Below are positions 46,197 to 57,551 of a stretch of 64,000 bases of DNA, in pieces. The stretch lies in the NCBI RefSeq assembly GCF_009688965.1, contig NZ_AP021875.1, positions 1,798,001 through 1,862,000 on the forward strand, given 5' to 3'. The notes under the pieces were generated by a model. It was not told the origin of the DNA and did not search any database. It worked only from the letters and a program-made list of their open reading frames with translations. Every line of letters starts with the position of its first letter. Positions within the stretch are counted from its first letter, which is position 1. The position numbers and the translations under genes were made by a program. Origin of the DNA: Desulfosarcina widdelii. Lineage in GTDB: Bacteria; Desulfobacterota; Desulfobacteria; Desulfobacterales; Desulfosarcinaceae.

Positions 46197-46311
46197 CGCT
46201 GTAATGGCGGGGTTTATCCCGGCCTTCGGGCTTATCTCCGTTTTTGCAAACCGGGCGCGGATGAACCGTGCCCCCTAGATTACGTCAGAGCAAAAATACC
46301 GATTCCAAATG
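46197..46311 (-). repeat. Dispersed repeat, copy B
   Basis: On the minus strand this reads CATTTGGAATCGGTATTTTT, GCTCTGACGTAATCTAGG, GGAGATAAGCCCGAAGGCCG and GGATAAACCCCGCC, matching copy A (8699-8812) block by block and copy C (23711-23790) in the first half. It is bounded by genes on each side and carries no frame. Confidence 0.7.
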
Positions 46312-46340
46312 TGATTAGCCTGGCACGCGCGCACCATAAA

Positions 46341-46369
46341 AAAAGGCGGCCTTTAACAGGCCGCCTTTT
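46341..46369 (-). terminator. Rho-independent terminator after the HesB-like gene
   Basis: AAAAGGCGGCCT (46341-46352) and AGGCCGCCTTTT (46358-46369) form a perfect 12-bp stem with loop TTAAC. On the minus strand a run of T follows (seven in all), placing it about 20 bases downstream of the HesB-like stop codon. Confidence 0.92.
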
Positions 46370-46388
46370 GTTCATTCGATCCGCTCGA

Positions 46389-46703
46389 TCAGGCGCAACA
46401 GGAACCTTTGGTTCCACAGCTGGTGCAACCGGCACCAAAATCGATGCCGCAGTCCAGCTTGAATCCGTACATCTGGAAATCCACTTTGATCGGCTGCGCT
46501 TTTTCCAGGAACTCCGTATTGACGATAAATTCAAAACCGTCGACGTCGAACTTCGTATCCGCTTCGGTAAGCTCATCCAGAGCCATGGCCAGGCCGGGGC
46601 CCCCTCACCCGCCCTCATTGAGGAAGATGCGAATGGGCTTGACCTCTTTCCCTTTGAAATACTCGGCAATCTGCTGAACTGCCGGCTGTGTGACTTCGAG
46701 CAT
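46389..46703 (-). CDS. HesB/IscA-like selenoprotein with in-frame TGA at codon 33
   Basis: From ATG 46701-46703 (AAGGAGG 5 bases before it) the frame runs MLEVTQPAVQQIAEYFKGKE, then IRIFLNEGG, then TGA (46605-46607), then GGPGLAMALDELTEADTKFD and on to TGA at 46389-46391. Reading the TGA as selenocysteine gives 104 residues. This is the position of the first iron-binding Cys of IscA/HesB proteins (GG-C-xG). The remainder is a normal HesB fold ending GCTSCGTKGSCCA. HesB-like selenoproteins are described in deltaproteobacteria (from memory). A hairpin with a GG loop lies 21-35 bases after the TGA. It probably handles iron or Fe-S clusters. Confidence 0.88.
46570..46584 (-). promoter_or_regulatory. 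Candidate bSECIS hairpin
   Basis: On the coding (minus) strand GGCTC-TGGAT-GAGCT folds with a 4 bp Watson-Crick stem plus a G-U pair and a 5-base loop UGGAU having G at positions 2 and 3. The loop starts 26 bases after the TGA, inside the range usual for bacterial SECIS elements. A SelB interaction is inferred, not shown. Confidence 0.6.
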
Positions 46704-46782
46704 GATGTCCTCCTTGAAAGTAAAAAATCGGTTCGTATTTCATTACGATCCGAAAACCGCCAAAAGGTTTCAAATGGTGACC

Positions 46783-48432
46783 TTAACCACGCTTATCGAT
46801 TTTGTCAATCCCGATTCGAGTCTGCATTGACAGGCTCGAATCGTCCTGCCGCAGCGGGCAATACCCGGTTTGATTGCAGACGTGGTCGGCAAACCCCAGG
46901 CCGGCCTCTTCGTACAGGTTGTAGGCCGCATCGATGCCGGCCTCTTTCAACAACTCGATTTCATCCTCGTAGCGCACCGAGGCCACTACCTTTCCCTTAA
47001 AACCAAGGTCTTGCAGTTGCCCAACGGCAAACTTGCTGGTTTTCGGATTCGGTATGGCCAGCATGACCACCTGAATCCGGCTGTCCGCCAGGTCGATGCG
47101 CTCCCAGAAGTCGCTGTCGTAGGCATCTCCGTAAATAACATTCCTTCCGAGTTCCCGGTGCCTGCTTACGGTTTCCATGCAAAAATCCATCCCCATAACC
47201 ACGTCTCCGTAGCGACGGGTCATTTCATCGTAGGCCGCCGCGCCGACGCCGCCCCTGCCGATGATGCCCACCTCGGCTTTGCCGGGATGGATGGGTTCGT
47301 CTTCCTTCAACCGTACGGCCGTTTCAAAGCGCTTCAGGCGGCCGGCCATCCGCGAATAGATCGTGTGGGCCGCGGCGTTCAGCGGTGCTGCCAGAACGAA
47401 GGTGAACGACAGCGCAATGGCAACGACCATCAGCCAGTCGCTGTGGATCCATCCCTTGGCGGCCCCGATGGATCCGACGATCAAACCGAATTCGCTGTAA
47501 TTGGCCAGGCTCAACGAGGAGAGCATGGCGGTGCGGGAGCGCAGCTTGAATCGGGTGAGGATTCCGAAAAACAATACAGCCTTGAAGGGTATGGCCACAG
47601 CCAGCAGCAGCGCAGTTCCCAATGCGGTCCAGGTAGGTGTTCCCGAAATACCGATATTCAGGAAAAATCCGACCAGGAACAGATCCTTGAAACTCAGCAG
47701 GCGTTCGGCCAGTTCGGAGGCCTTGCCGTGATTGGCCAGAAGCATGCCGAATACTAGCGCTCCGAGGTCGCCCTTGAGGCCCACCTGCTCGAAGCTAGCG
47801 TATCCGGCAGCGGCCATCACGATGCCGAAGAGCATCAGCAGTTCACCGTGTCCGCAGCGGTCCATGAAGCGTTCCAGCAGGCGGCGCAGGACAAAAAGCG
47901 CCGCAACCAGAACCAGCGCCCACAGGGACGGCATTTTGCCGGTGGAAGCCGCCAGGAAGACGACGGCGACGATATCCTGCATGATCAAAATGCCGATAGC
48001 TATGGCGGCGTGGCGGGACGGCATCTCGTTTTTGGCCTCGAACACTTTTACCGCAAACACGGTGCTCGAAAAACTCAGGGCAAAGGCAACCAGCAGGATG
48101 CCCGGCAGGCTCAGCGAACGAAAATACGGCAGCGCGGCGACGGCAAGCCCAACGATTCCTGCACCGAGCACCGCCACCGTGATCAGCATGTGGATCGTAG
48201 CACCGGCCCACACCTCGGGTTTTCCCAGGCTTTTCAGCTTCAGCTTCAGTCCGATGGTGAAAAGCAGCAGCGTGACGCCGGCATCGGCGATATTTTCAAG
48301 GGTTTCACCGCCCTGGACGTCGAAATGGTTGAGGGCGAAACCGGCGGCAAGATAGCCCACCAGCGGCGGCAGGCCGATCCTGCCGGCAGCGGCGCCGAAA
48401 ACAAAGGCAGCGATAATCCAGAGTGGCTCCAT
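46783..48432 (-). CDS. KefB/CPA2-type cation:proton antiporter with RCK domain
   Basis: The 549-residue protein has about 12 transmembrane helices starting PLWIIAAFVFGAAAGRIGLP, the CPA2 pattern with ALSFSSTVFAVKVFE, and a C-terminal RCK/TrkA-N Rossmann domain (VGIIGRGGVGAAAYDEMTRR, GMDFCMETVS). It would exchange K+ (or Na+) with H+ in the inner membrane and be regulated by nucleotide or thiols. No KefF/KefG partner is present. It lies 79 bases upstream of the HesB-like gene, same strand. Confidence 0.88.
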   Translation of the reverse strand: MEPLWIIAAFVFGAAAGRIGLPPLVGYLAAGFALNHFDVQGGETLENIADAGVTLLLFTIGLKLKLKSLGKPEVWAGATIHMLITVAVLGAGIVGLAVAALPYFRSLSLPGILLVAFALSFSSTVFAVKVFEAKNEMPSRHAAIAIGILIMQDIVAVVFLAASTGKMPSLWALVLVAALFVLRRLLERFMDRCGHGELLMLFGIVMAAAGYASFEQVGLKGDLGALVFGMLLANHGKASELAERLLSFKDLFLVGFFLNIGISGTPTWTALGTALLLAVAIPFKAVLFFGILTRFKLRSRTAMLSSLSLANYSEFGLIVGSIGAAKGWIHSDWLMVVAIALSFTFVLAAPLNAAAHTIYSRMAGRLKRFETAVRLKEDEPIHPGKAEVGIIGRGGVGAAAYDEMTRRYGDVVMGMDFCMETVSRHRELGRNVIYGDAYDSDFWERIDLADSRIQVVMLAIPNPKTSKFAVGQLQDLGFKGKVVASVRYEDEIELLKEAGIDAAYNLYEEAGLGFADHVCNQTGYCPLRQDDSSLSMQTRIGIDKIDKRG

Positions 48433-48495
48433 AACCAGGCGGGCTCCATCTTATAATGCGGCAGGCGAATAGCATCGGTTTTACGAACAGGTGTA

Positions 48496-49014
48496 CTAAA
48501 GGATACGGCGACGGTAAACCTCCAGCGCGTCGGCGGCAAAGAGAACGAAAATCACCTTTTCGGGCAAATCGTGGACCGCCAGATAGGCACTGCAGGTATC
48601 CACGGCAATCTTGCAGGCATCTTCCATGGGGTATCCGTACACCCCGCAGCTGATGGCGGGAAAGGCAATGGATCGAACCCCCTTTTCCCGGGCCAGATCC
48701 AGGCTGTTGGTGTAGCAGTCCGCCAGCAGGCGTCTGTCTTCGGGCCGCCCCCGGTAGACCGGCCCCACCGTGTGAATCACATACCGGGCGGGCAACCGGT
48801 AGCCTTTGGTAATCCGGGCTTCCCCGGTGGGACAGCCGCCGAGGGTCCGGCATTCGGCCAGCAGATCCGGGCCGGCGGCGCGATGAATGGCGCCGTCCAC
48901 GCCCCCGCCGCCCAACAGCGAGCTATTCGCCGCATTGACGATGGCGTCCACGGCCAGAGCGGTGATGTCGCCCTGGCGGGCTTCCAGGCGATCTTTCGGG
49001 TTTGTCGGGTTCAT
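48496..49014 (-). CDS. Macro-domain protein (YmdB-like ADP-ribose deacetylase)
   Basis: The 172-residue protein is one macro domain: [41 protein letters not shown], then [22 protein letters not shown], and [21 protein letters not shown]. The N-A-A-N and [10 protein letters not shown] elements give the ADP-ribose pocket of O-acetyl-ADP-ribose deacetylases. AGAGGAAG before ATG 49014 fixes the start. It lies 15 bases downstream of the FmdB-type gene, so the two may be co-transcribed. Confidence 0.92.
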   Translation of the reverse strand: MNPTNPKDRLEARQGDITALAVDAIVNAANSSLLGGGGVDGAIHRAAGPDLLAECRTLGGCPTGEARITKGYRLPARYVIHTVGPVYRGRPEDRRLLADCYTNSLDLAREKGVRSIAFPAISCGVYGYPMEDACKIAVDTCSAYLAVHDLPEKVIFVLFAADALEVYRRRIL

Positions 49015-49028
49015 TGGCTTCCTCTTAT

Positions 49029-49520
49029 TCACAAATCGTAAAGCGTCTCGTCCTTACTCGGCGGCCGGCGAACCGCCGACTTCACACCCTTTTTCCCGGG
49101 CAGCAAAAACGGGTCTTCACCCTCCAGCAGATCCCCCATCTCCGCTTCCACCTGCTCCGGGTCCTCACCGTTTTCCATGCGCCGCAGGGCCTCCTGCATG
49201 CTGTCGCCCAGCTCCATTCCGGTCATGTCGGTAAGCTTGCGCATGAGATTGGCGGCCTGACGGGGATCGTTCTCGTCGATGCGGTCCGCTTCGCCGGCCA
49301 GCATCTGCATGGCTTTTTCCATTTTGCCCTCATCAAAGGGCAGGTCCTCGCCGTCATCGCTCTCCTTGGCCTTGCCGGTGAAAGCGAATGCCGACATCTG
49401 CCGCTCCAGGGTGCGGGTCTTGCACCGCGGACATTTGGGTTTCTTGGTCGTGTTGATGGTGCGCGAAAAAAAGTTGAAAAGGGTGTTGCAGTCCGGGCAG
49501 TAAAACTCGTAGATCGGCAT
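49029..49520 (-). CDS. FmdB-type zinc ribbon protein with acidic C-terminal region
   Basis: The 163-residue protein has an N-terminal FmdB/CxxC_CxxC_SSSS zinc ribbon ([35 protein letters not shown]) and a long acidic tail ([40 protein letters not shown]). FmdB-like ribbons are small regulatory or chaperone-like proteins; the tail is much longer than usual. GGAG 6-7 bases before ATG 49520 favours this start over an upstream GTG. Confidence 0.8.
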   Translation of the reverse strand: MPIYEFYCPDCNTLFNFFSRTINTTKKPKCPRCKTRTLERQMSAFAFTGKAKESDDGEDLPFDEGKMEKAMQMLAGEADRIDENDPRQAANLMRKLTDMTGMELGDSMQEALRRMENGEDPEQVEAEMGDLLEGEDPFLLPGKKGVKSAVRRPPSKDETLYDL

Positions 49521-49765
49521 GTTCACTCCATCATCGATTCATATTTGATGCTAACAATTTGTTTATACGGTCAAACGGGGTTGATTGGAAGTAAGGAATA
49601 ATAAAGCGCCCGGCCGGTCCTGTCAACGGTCCCCGAAGGCCTTGAAACCGGCGGACGACCGCAGTTGACTTGGTATCGGGCTTCTGGTATGGCAGCCTCC
49701 AAATTGAGCGGATTTCTAAAAGGCCCGATATCTGCATTATCTCTACCCCTGAAAGGAAAAGAAAT

Positions 49766-50185
49766 ATGGAAAGAACCCTGTCCATCGTAAAACCCGACGG
49801 CGTGGCCCGCGGCCTGATCGGAGAAGTCGTCAAACGCCTGGAGGCCAACGACCTGAAAATCATCGCCATGAAGATGATCCAAATGACCAAGGCCCAGGCC
49901 GAAGGATTTTATGCAGTCCACCGCGAGCGGCCCTTTTTCGGCAGCCTCACCGACTTCATGACCTCAGGACCGGCCGTGGTCATGGTGCTGGAGGGAGACA
50001 ACGCCATTGCCCGCTACCGGGATCTCATGGGCGCCACCAATTACAAGGAGGCGGCCGAAGGGACCATCCGTCGCGATTTGGCCACCGATATCGAAAAGAA
50101 TGTGGTCCACGGCTCCGATGCCCCGGAAACCGCGGCATTTGAAATCGGATACTTTTTCAACGCCTTTGAAATCAACCCTCGATGA
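49766..50185 (+). CDS. ndk: Nucleoside diphosphate kinase
   Basis: The 139-residue protein has [20 protein letters not shown] at the start, [24 protein letters not shown] and [20 protein letters not shown] with the phospho-accepting histidine and the Ser-Asp pair. It transfers phosphate between nucleoside di- and triphosphates. AAAGGAAAAG stands before ATG 49766. Its stop overlaps the trmJ start by 4 bases. Confidence 0.97.
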   Translation: MERTLSIVKPDGVARGLIGEVVKRLEANDLKIIAMKMIQMTKAQAEGFYAVHRERPFFGSLTDFMTSGPAVVMVLEGDNAIARYRDLMGATNYKEAAEGTIRRDLATDIEKNVVHGSDAPETAAFEIGYFFNAFEINPR

Positions 50186-50964
50186 CCGTTGGCGTCACCC
50201 GGGAAAACATCGCCATTGTCCTGCAGCGGCCCCGGTATCCTGAAAATATCGGGTCCGCTGCACGGGCCATGTGCAATATGGGATTCCACCGCCTGATCGT
50301 CGTGGATCCGGGCATCTGGGACGAGGAACGGATCCGGCGGCTGGCCACCCACGCGGCGGGAGCCGTGGTCGACGGGATCGAGCGATTCGACGTTTTGTCC
50401 GACGCACTGGCGCCCTTCGGCCACGTGGTCGGAACCACGGCCCGACTGGGCGGGCAGCGGCCCGTTCTCAAATCTCCCGAGGTGCTGGCCGAAAAGCTCA
50501 TCGACCTTTCCAGAAACAACCCGGTGGCCATCGTGTTCGGCTCGGAAGACCGGGGCCTGACCAACGAGGATTTGAAATACTGCCACCAGCTGGTCAACAT
50601 CCCCACAACGGGCTTTACCTCCCTGAATCTCTCCCAGGCCGTCATGGTGATCTGCTACTGCCTTGCCACCGCCACCCGATCCGATCCACCCGCCTTTACG
50701 CCCCGTCTGGCCAAACGCATCGAACTGGACCGGATGTACGAGGAACTGACCGAAGCCCTGGTCCGGATCGAATACGTGCAGCCGGACAACCCGGACTACT
50801 GGATGTCGCGCCTGCGCCGCTTCTTTGCGCGCCTGCCGCTGCGGGCCGGCGAAGTGGGCATCATCCGCGGTATCTGCCGGCAGATTTTGTGGTATGGCAA
50901 CCGGAGGTATGAGGAAGGATCGGTGGATGGGAAAACGATGGAGGATGGACGACCGCTTCGCTAG
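50182..50964 (+). CDS. trmJ: tRNA (cytidine/uridine-2'-O)-methyltransferase TrmJ-like
   Basis: The 260-residue SPOUT-family protein begins [28 protein letters not shown] (motif 1) and contains [28 protein letters not shown] with [16 protein letters not shown] (motifs 2 and 3 of the trefoil knot). A C-terminal helical tail follows as in TrmJ. It methylates ribose at position 32 of tRNA. It starts within the ndk stop codon. TrmJ versus TrmH/YfiF type is inferred from length and motif. Confidence 0.85.
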   Translation: MTVGVTRENIAIVLQRPRYPENIGSAARAMCNMGFHRLIVVDPGIWDEERIRRLATHAAGAVVDGIERFDVLSDALAPFGHVVGTTARLGGQRPVLKSPEVLAEKLIDLSRNNPVAIVFGSEDRGLTNEDLKYCHQLVNIPTTGFTSLNLSQAVMVICYCLATATRSDPPAFTPRLAKRIELDRMYEELTEALVRIEYVQPDNPDYWMSRLRRFFARLPLRAGEVGIIRGICRQILWYGNRRYEEGSVDGKTMEDGRPLR

Positions 50965-50982
50965 GATGAGGGAAGACATCCC

Positions 50983-50988
<6 letters not shown>
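50964..50988. terminator. Hairpin between convergent trmJ and ModF-like genes
   Basis: GGATGAGGGA (50964-50973) pairs perfectly with TCCCTCATCC (50979-50988) around AGACA. It spans the end of trmJ and the end of the ModF-like gene, which converge. No T run follows, so it is only a candidate bidirectional terminator. Confidence 0.5.
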
Positions 50989-52533
<1,545 letters not shown>

Positions 52534-52545
52534 GGAGCGGATCGA

Positions 52546-53670
<1,125 letters not shown>

Positions 53671-53718
53671 TCATAAAAGGTTGACATCGCTTTGTCAACC
53701 GTTTGGATCGGTGCATTT

Positions 53719-55473
53719 TCAGTCTTCCAGGGTCGACAGGTCGCCATCGGGAAGCCCCAGTTCGCGGGCCTTGAGCAGGCGCCGCATGATCTTGCCGGCC
53801 TTGTTCTTGGGAAGATCGGTTTTAAAATCGATCTCTTTGGGCGCCACGGCCGGACCGAGTCTTTTGCGGGCGAACCCGATCAGTTCCAGCCGCAGTTCGT
53901 CGCTGGCGGCGTGTCCCGGCTTGAGGGCGACAAAGGCCTTGACCAGTTCACCGACAAGCGGGTGCGGCTTTCCGATCACTCCGGCCTCGGCAACGGCGGG
54001 ATGCTGCATGAGGGCACTTTCCACCTCGAAAGGCCCCACCATGTGGCCGGAGGTCTTGATGATGTCGTCGGCGCGGCCCACGAACCAGAAATATCCGTCC
54101 GCGTCCCGCCTGGCCAGATCTCCCGTCAGATACCAGCCGCCGACGAAACACTTGCGGTAGCGCGCCTCGTCGTGCAGGTAGCCCCTGAACATGGAGGGCC
54201 AACCGGGCCGCAGGGCCAGCTCGCCCTGAACGTCGGGCGCATCGATCACCTCGACGGCATCGTTGCCGGTGCGCCGGACGATGGCCGCCTCGATTCCCGG
54301 CAGCGGCCGCCCCATGGAACCGGGTCGGATCTCCATGGCCGGGAAATTGGCGATCATGATGCCGCCGGTTTCCGTCTGCCACCAGTTGTCATGAATCGGC
54401 ATGCCCAAGGCTTTTATCCCCCAGACCACGGCCTCGGGGTTGAGCGGTTCGCCGACGCTGTGAACCACGCGCAGATGTCGCAGGTCATATGTCCGGACCG
54501 GCTCGATCCCCATGCGCATCAGCCTGCGGATGGCCGTGGGCGCCGTGTACCAGACGCTCACTTTTCGGCCGGCCAGGATGTCGCACCACCGCCCGGCGTC
54601 AAAATCAGCCTCGTCGACAATGTTGGTGATTCCATGCAGCAGCGGCGACAGGATGCCGTAGGAAGTGCCGGTGACCCAGCCGGGGTCGGCGGTGCACCAG
54701 AAGACATCGCCGGGGTGAAAATCCAGGACGTATTTGCCGGTCATGTAGTGGGTGAGCACGGCGTTGTGGGCATGCAGCGCGCCCTTAGGCATGCCTGTGG
54801 TGCCGCTGGTGAAATGCAGCACAGCGATATCCTCGGGATCGGTATGCGGGATAGTGTAGGCTTCGGAAGCCTCGGCCATGAGCCGGGGCAGGGACAACAG
54901 GCCGCCTGCCCCATGGTCACTGGCATCCACCAGGAGCACATGTTTCAGCTTGGGCAGCCGATTCCTCAGTGGTTCCACCTTGCCGCGGTAGTCGGCCTCG
55001 GTGGTCAAAAGAATCCTGGCATCGCCTTTGCTCAGCCGCTGATAGATAGGCTCCGGGCCGAAAGCGGAGAAAAGCGGGCAGAAAACGCTCGTGTTTTTGA
55101 GCGTTCCCAGGGCCGCGATGTACAATTCCGGGATGCGGCCGGCCAGGGTGCAGACCGTATCGCCTTTTCCGAGGCCCAGTTGCCTTAGAATATTGGCAAA
55201 GCGGCTGGTCTGCGCTTTGAGATCGCCGTAGGTAACGGCCCGGGAAGTGTCGTCGCGGCCCAGCCATTGAAGGGCCACGCGGTTTTTACGTTCTCCGTCG
55301 GCATGACGGTCCACCGCTTCGTGGGCGATGTTGAGCCCCCTGCCCTCCGGCAGCCCATCCAGCTCGCTGCGCATGGCCTGCCAGGAAAACGTGTCCCCGG
55401 TTTTCTCGTAATCCAGCAGGTTCGGGCGCTGTGGATACGATTCGGGGTTCTTGTAAATGGGATTGAAGACCAA
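53719..55473 (-). CDS. acsA: Acetyl-CoA synthetase (AMP-forming)
   Basis: The 584-residue protein has the adenylate-forming motifs: [20 protein letters not shown] (A3), [26 protein letters not shown] (A5), [28 protein letters not shown] (A7/A8; [18 protein letters not shown]) and [14 protein letters not shown], whose lysine is the usual acetylation and catalytic site. It converts acetate, ATP and CoA to acetyl-CoA. It is shorter than the 650-residue Acs type, close to the AcsA type of Bacillus. It diverges from the methyltransferase at 55717. Confidence 0.92.
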   Translation of the reverse strand: MVFNPIYKNPESYPQRPNLLDYEKTGDTFSWQAMRSELDGLPEGRGLNIAHEAVDRHADGERKNRVALQWLGRDDTSRAVTYGDLKAQTSRFANILRQLGLGKGDTVCTLAGRIPELYIAALGTLKNTSVFCPLFSAFGPEPIYQRLSKGDARILLTTEADYRGKVEPLRNRLPKLKHVLLVDASDHGAGGLLSLPRLMAEASEAYTIPHTDPEDIAVLHFTSGTTGMPKGALHAHNAVLTHYMTGKYVLDFHPGDVFWCTADPGWVTGTSYGILSPLLHGITNIVDEADFDAGRWCDILAGRKVSVWYTAPTAIRRLMRMGIEPVRTYDLRHLRVVHSVGEPLNPEAVVWGIKALGMPIHDNWWQTETGGIMIANFPAMEIRPGSMGRPLPGIEAAIVRRTGNDAVEVIDAPDVQGELALRPGWPSMFRGYLHDEARYRKCFVGGWYLTGDLARRDADGYFWFVGRADDIIKTSGHMVGPFEVESALMQHPAVAEAGVIGKPHPLVGELVKAFVALKPGHAASDELRLELIGFARKRLGPAVAPKEIDFKTDLPKNKAGKIMRRLLKARELGLPDGDLSTLED

Positions 55474-55616
55474 CTTTGCAGTTTCCTCGGCAGTGTCCGG
55501 GTGTGATTGTCATTTGTCGTATTTCAACGTTAACAGCGCTTAGAAAAAGATTACCTTGCGCCAATCAATTCTGTCAATTTTTCAGATGGCGTCAGCACAA
55601 TCCGAATAGCCAGTCG

Positions 55617-55645
55617 TTGACGGGGTCGGACAACCTCTCTATACT
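55617..55645 (+). promoter_or_regulatory. Candidate sigma-70 promoter for the methyltransferase
   Basis: TTGACG (55617-55622) is followed after exactly 17 bases by TATACT (55640-55645). The -10 is near consensus, and the gene starts at 55717. The gap (55474-55716) otherwise holds no frame. Confidence 0.65.
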
Positions 55646-55716
55646 CGTTTCGCGCACACATCCGATTGACAGTTGCCATCATCGCCGATTTTTCGATGGG
55701 GAAAGGAAACACCGCC

Positions 55717-56343
55717 ATGCGTAAATTCAGGCGGAAATACTATGACGTCTTTTCAAAATTCTATGACCGGTTTATCGCCCTGCACGCCACCGATCGGCAG
55801 GGCGTCTTGCGCGACGTTCTCGCCGAGGAAACCGGCGCTCGGCCCGGTGACCGGGTTCTGGACATCTGCACGGGTACCGGGGCAACCCTGGCATCTCTGG
55901 CGGATCGGGTCGGCAAGACCGGTCTGGTCGTGGGCCTCGATTTCTCTTCGGGAATGCTGAAGGCAGCCTGCAAAAAATCAAGGGACAACCATGAGGTCTG
56001 CCTCGTCCAGGCGGACTGCGCCCGCCTGCCGTTTAAATCCGGCGCCTTCGCTGCGGTCACCTGCTCCCATGCCTTTTATGAACTCAAGGGCGCCACGCAG
56101 GTCGACACCCTGGAGGAAATCAAGCGCTGCCTTGCGCCGGGAAAGCCCTTTTTAATGATGGAGCACGAAGTGCCGGAAAACAGGTTTGTGCGCCTGTTGT
56201 TTTATATCCGGCTGAGGTCCATGGGCCGGGAAAGAGCCACACAGGTCCTGAAGCATGAAAGGGGATTTTTAAAGCGCTATTTCAGCCGTGTCCGGCGATC
56301 CGTTACCATTACCGGCAAATCGAAGCTTTACATCTGCAGTTGA
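55717..56343 (+). CDS. Class I SAM-dependent methyltransferase (UbiE/Methyltransf_11-like)
   Basis: The 208-residue protein has motif I VLDICTGTGATLASL (GxGTG-type with T in place of the first G), the acidic loop VGLDFSSGML, and FAAVTCSHAFYELKGATQ. The pattern is UbiE-like. AAAGGA about 9 bases before ATG 55717 fixes the start. It converges on the next methyltransferase (56402). The substrate is unknown. A candidate promoter lies at 55617-55645. Confidence 0.85.
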   Translation: MRKFRRKYYDVFSKFYDRFIALHATDRQGVLRDVLAEETGARPGDRVLDICTGTGATLASLADRVGKTGLVVGLDFSSGMLKAACKKSRDNHEVCLVQADCARLPFKSGAFAAVTCSHAFYELKGATQVDTLEEIKRCLAPGKPFLMMEHEVPENRFVRLLFYIRLRSMGRERATQVLKHERGFLKRYFSRVRRSVTITGKSKLYICS

Positions 56344-56401
56344 CGGCGGTTCTTTCCAGATAAATCGTCAGAGTCGGCAGGATGAGAAAAACGACGAGAT
56401 C

Positions 56402-56935
56402 TCATTTCTCCGAATTGAGAAAAACCTGCATGTAGAAGTGGTCCCCTGCCCTTACCGTTTTCAGCGGCACCATGGGGACCTTTTCCACCAGCTCTTCCGG
56501 TGAGGTTCGATTTTCAATGGCCGGGCCGAAGGGCGTTTCCTTCTTTTCGATTTCGACGATGGCCAGCCTGGCATCGGGTTTCAGCAGCCGCCTGGCCTCT
56601 TTAATAAATGCCGTCAATTGGGGCCGGGAAAGGGCATGGATCACAGTGGCGGCGTAGATCAGATCGGCGATGCGATCATCCAACCCATCGAGTTGGGCGA
56701 TATCACTCTGGATCGCTTCGATGTTGCCGCCTTCGGTTTCCTCGGAGAGCTTTTCGATGAAATAGCTGTCCCGGTCAACGGCGTAAATCTTTCCCGATAA
56801 GGTGACCACCCGTGAAAAGATCCTGGACATATACCCCGTACCGCAACCGGCATCGATAATCGTCTGGCCCGGTTGAATGTCCAGGGCTTCGACGATGGTT
56901 TCCGTGTCAACCAGGCCTTCCGTAAACTTGCGCAT
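56402..56935 (-). CDS. Class I SAM-dependent methyltransferase
   Basis: From ATG 56935 the protein (177 residues) has MRKFTEGLVDTETIVEALDI, motif I TIIDAGCGTGYMSRIFSR, the acidic loop YAVDRDSYFIEKL and ARRLLKPDARLAIVEIEKKE. This is the Methyltransf_11/25 pattern. A longer frame to TTG 57103 adds 56 basic residues (RVRLHRKKKSFF) without similarity, so I prefer the ATG; AAGAG lies about 10 bases before it. Substrate unknown. Confidence 0.8.
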   Translation of the reverse strand: MRKFTEGLVDTETIVEALDIQPGQTIIDAGCGTGYMSRIFSRVVTLSGKIYAVDRDSYFIEKLSEETEGGNIEAIQSDIAQLDGLDDRIADLIYAATVIHALSRPQLTAFIKEARRLLKPDARLAIVEIEKKETPFGPAIENRTSPEELVEKVPMVPLKTVRAGDHFYMQVFLNSEK

Positions 56936-57128
56936 GAAAAAGCTCTTTTTTTTCCGATGAAGCCGGACCCGGATCGGACTGTTCGAGCCTTCCGCGGCCC
57001 GATGTCGAAATTGTTCCTGGATGGAAAACCGAACGATCCGCCGCGCATCGTTTTGCAACAGGTACTGTTTTTCAAAATAATCCTGCAGGAAACGACTTGT
57101 CAACCCACATCAAGTCAACACCAAGCCC

Positions 57129-57157
57129 TTGACACCAATCGAAATATTTGCGATTCT
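57129..57157 (+). promoter_or_regulatory. Weak candidate promoter for HU/IHF copy 2
   Basis: TTGACA (57129-57134) is followed after 17 bases by GATTCT (57152-57157). The -35 is perfect, the -10 poor, and the gene starts at 57217. Confidence 0.35.
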
Positions 57158-57216
57158 ATGCGCAACCTTCCTTTCATTTCCTTGAATCTATTTTCCTCAA
57201 AAGACGGGGCAGCTAA

Positions 57217-57501
57217 ATGACGCTAACGAAAAATGAGATCGTCGAACAGATTCAGAACCAGCTTGGTTTTTCCAAAAATCGGTCCAAGGAAATCACGGAG
57301 ACGTTGCTGGAAATCATGAAATCGACCATGGAATCCGGTGAAGATGTCCTTGTTTCAGGCTTTGGCAAATTCTGCGTAAAGGACAAAAAGGAAAGAAAGG
57401 GGAGAAATCCGGCCACCGGCGAAGATGCCATCCTGCCGGCCCGGCGGGTGGTGACGTTCAAGTGTTCCGGCAAGCTGCGGCAACGGGTGAATGGGGATTA
57501 G
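57217..57501 (+). CDS. HU/IHF-family DNA-bending protein (copy 2)
   Basis: The 94-residue protein starts MTLTKNEIVEQIQNQLGFSK and carries VLVSGFGKFCVKDKKERKGR, RNPATGEDAI (arm motif) and KVTFKCSGKLR-like (VVTFKCSGKLRQRVNGD). It is closely related to copy 1 at 7651 (shared SGFGKFCVK, NPATG, VVTFKCSGKLR). These resemble IHF-alpha more than HU. It bends DNA in recombination and transcription. The two copies may pair with each other or with another subunit. Confidence 0.93.
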   Translation: MTLTKNEIVEQIQNQLGFSKNRSKEITETLLEIMKSTMESGEDVLVSGFGKFCVKDKKERKGRNPATGEDAILPARRVVTFKCSGKLRQRVNGD

Positions 57502-57551
57502 CATGCGCGGCCGGATTGCCGGTATAGGAAACGTTTTCCGAACGCTCAGGA

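Larger units (their letters stand above)
46055..46388. other. Intergenic region holding a dispersed repeat and a terminator
   Basis: This 334-base gap contains copy B of the dispersed repeat (46197-46311) and the bidirectional-looking terminator (46341-46369). No frame is supported. Confidence 0.6.

Noticed and set aside
46389..46703. HesB-like gene as a pseudogene broken by a stop codon
   Set aside because: The frame is intact on both sides, the TGA sits exactly at the metal-binding cysteine, and a hairpin at bSECIS distance follows; selenocysteine explains it better.
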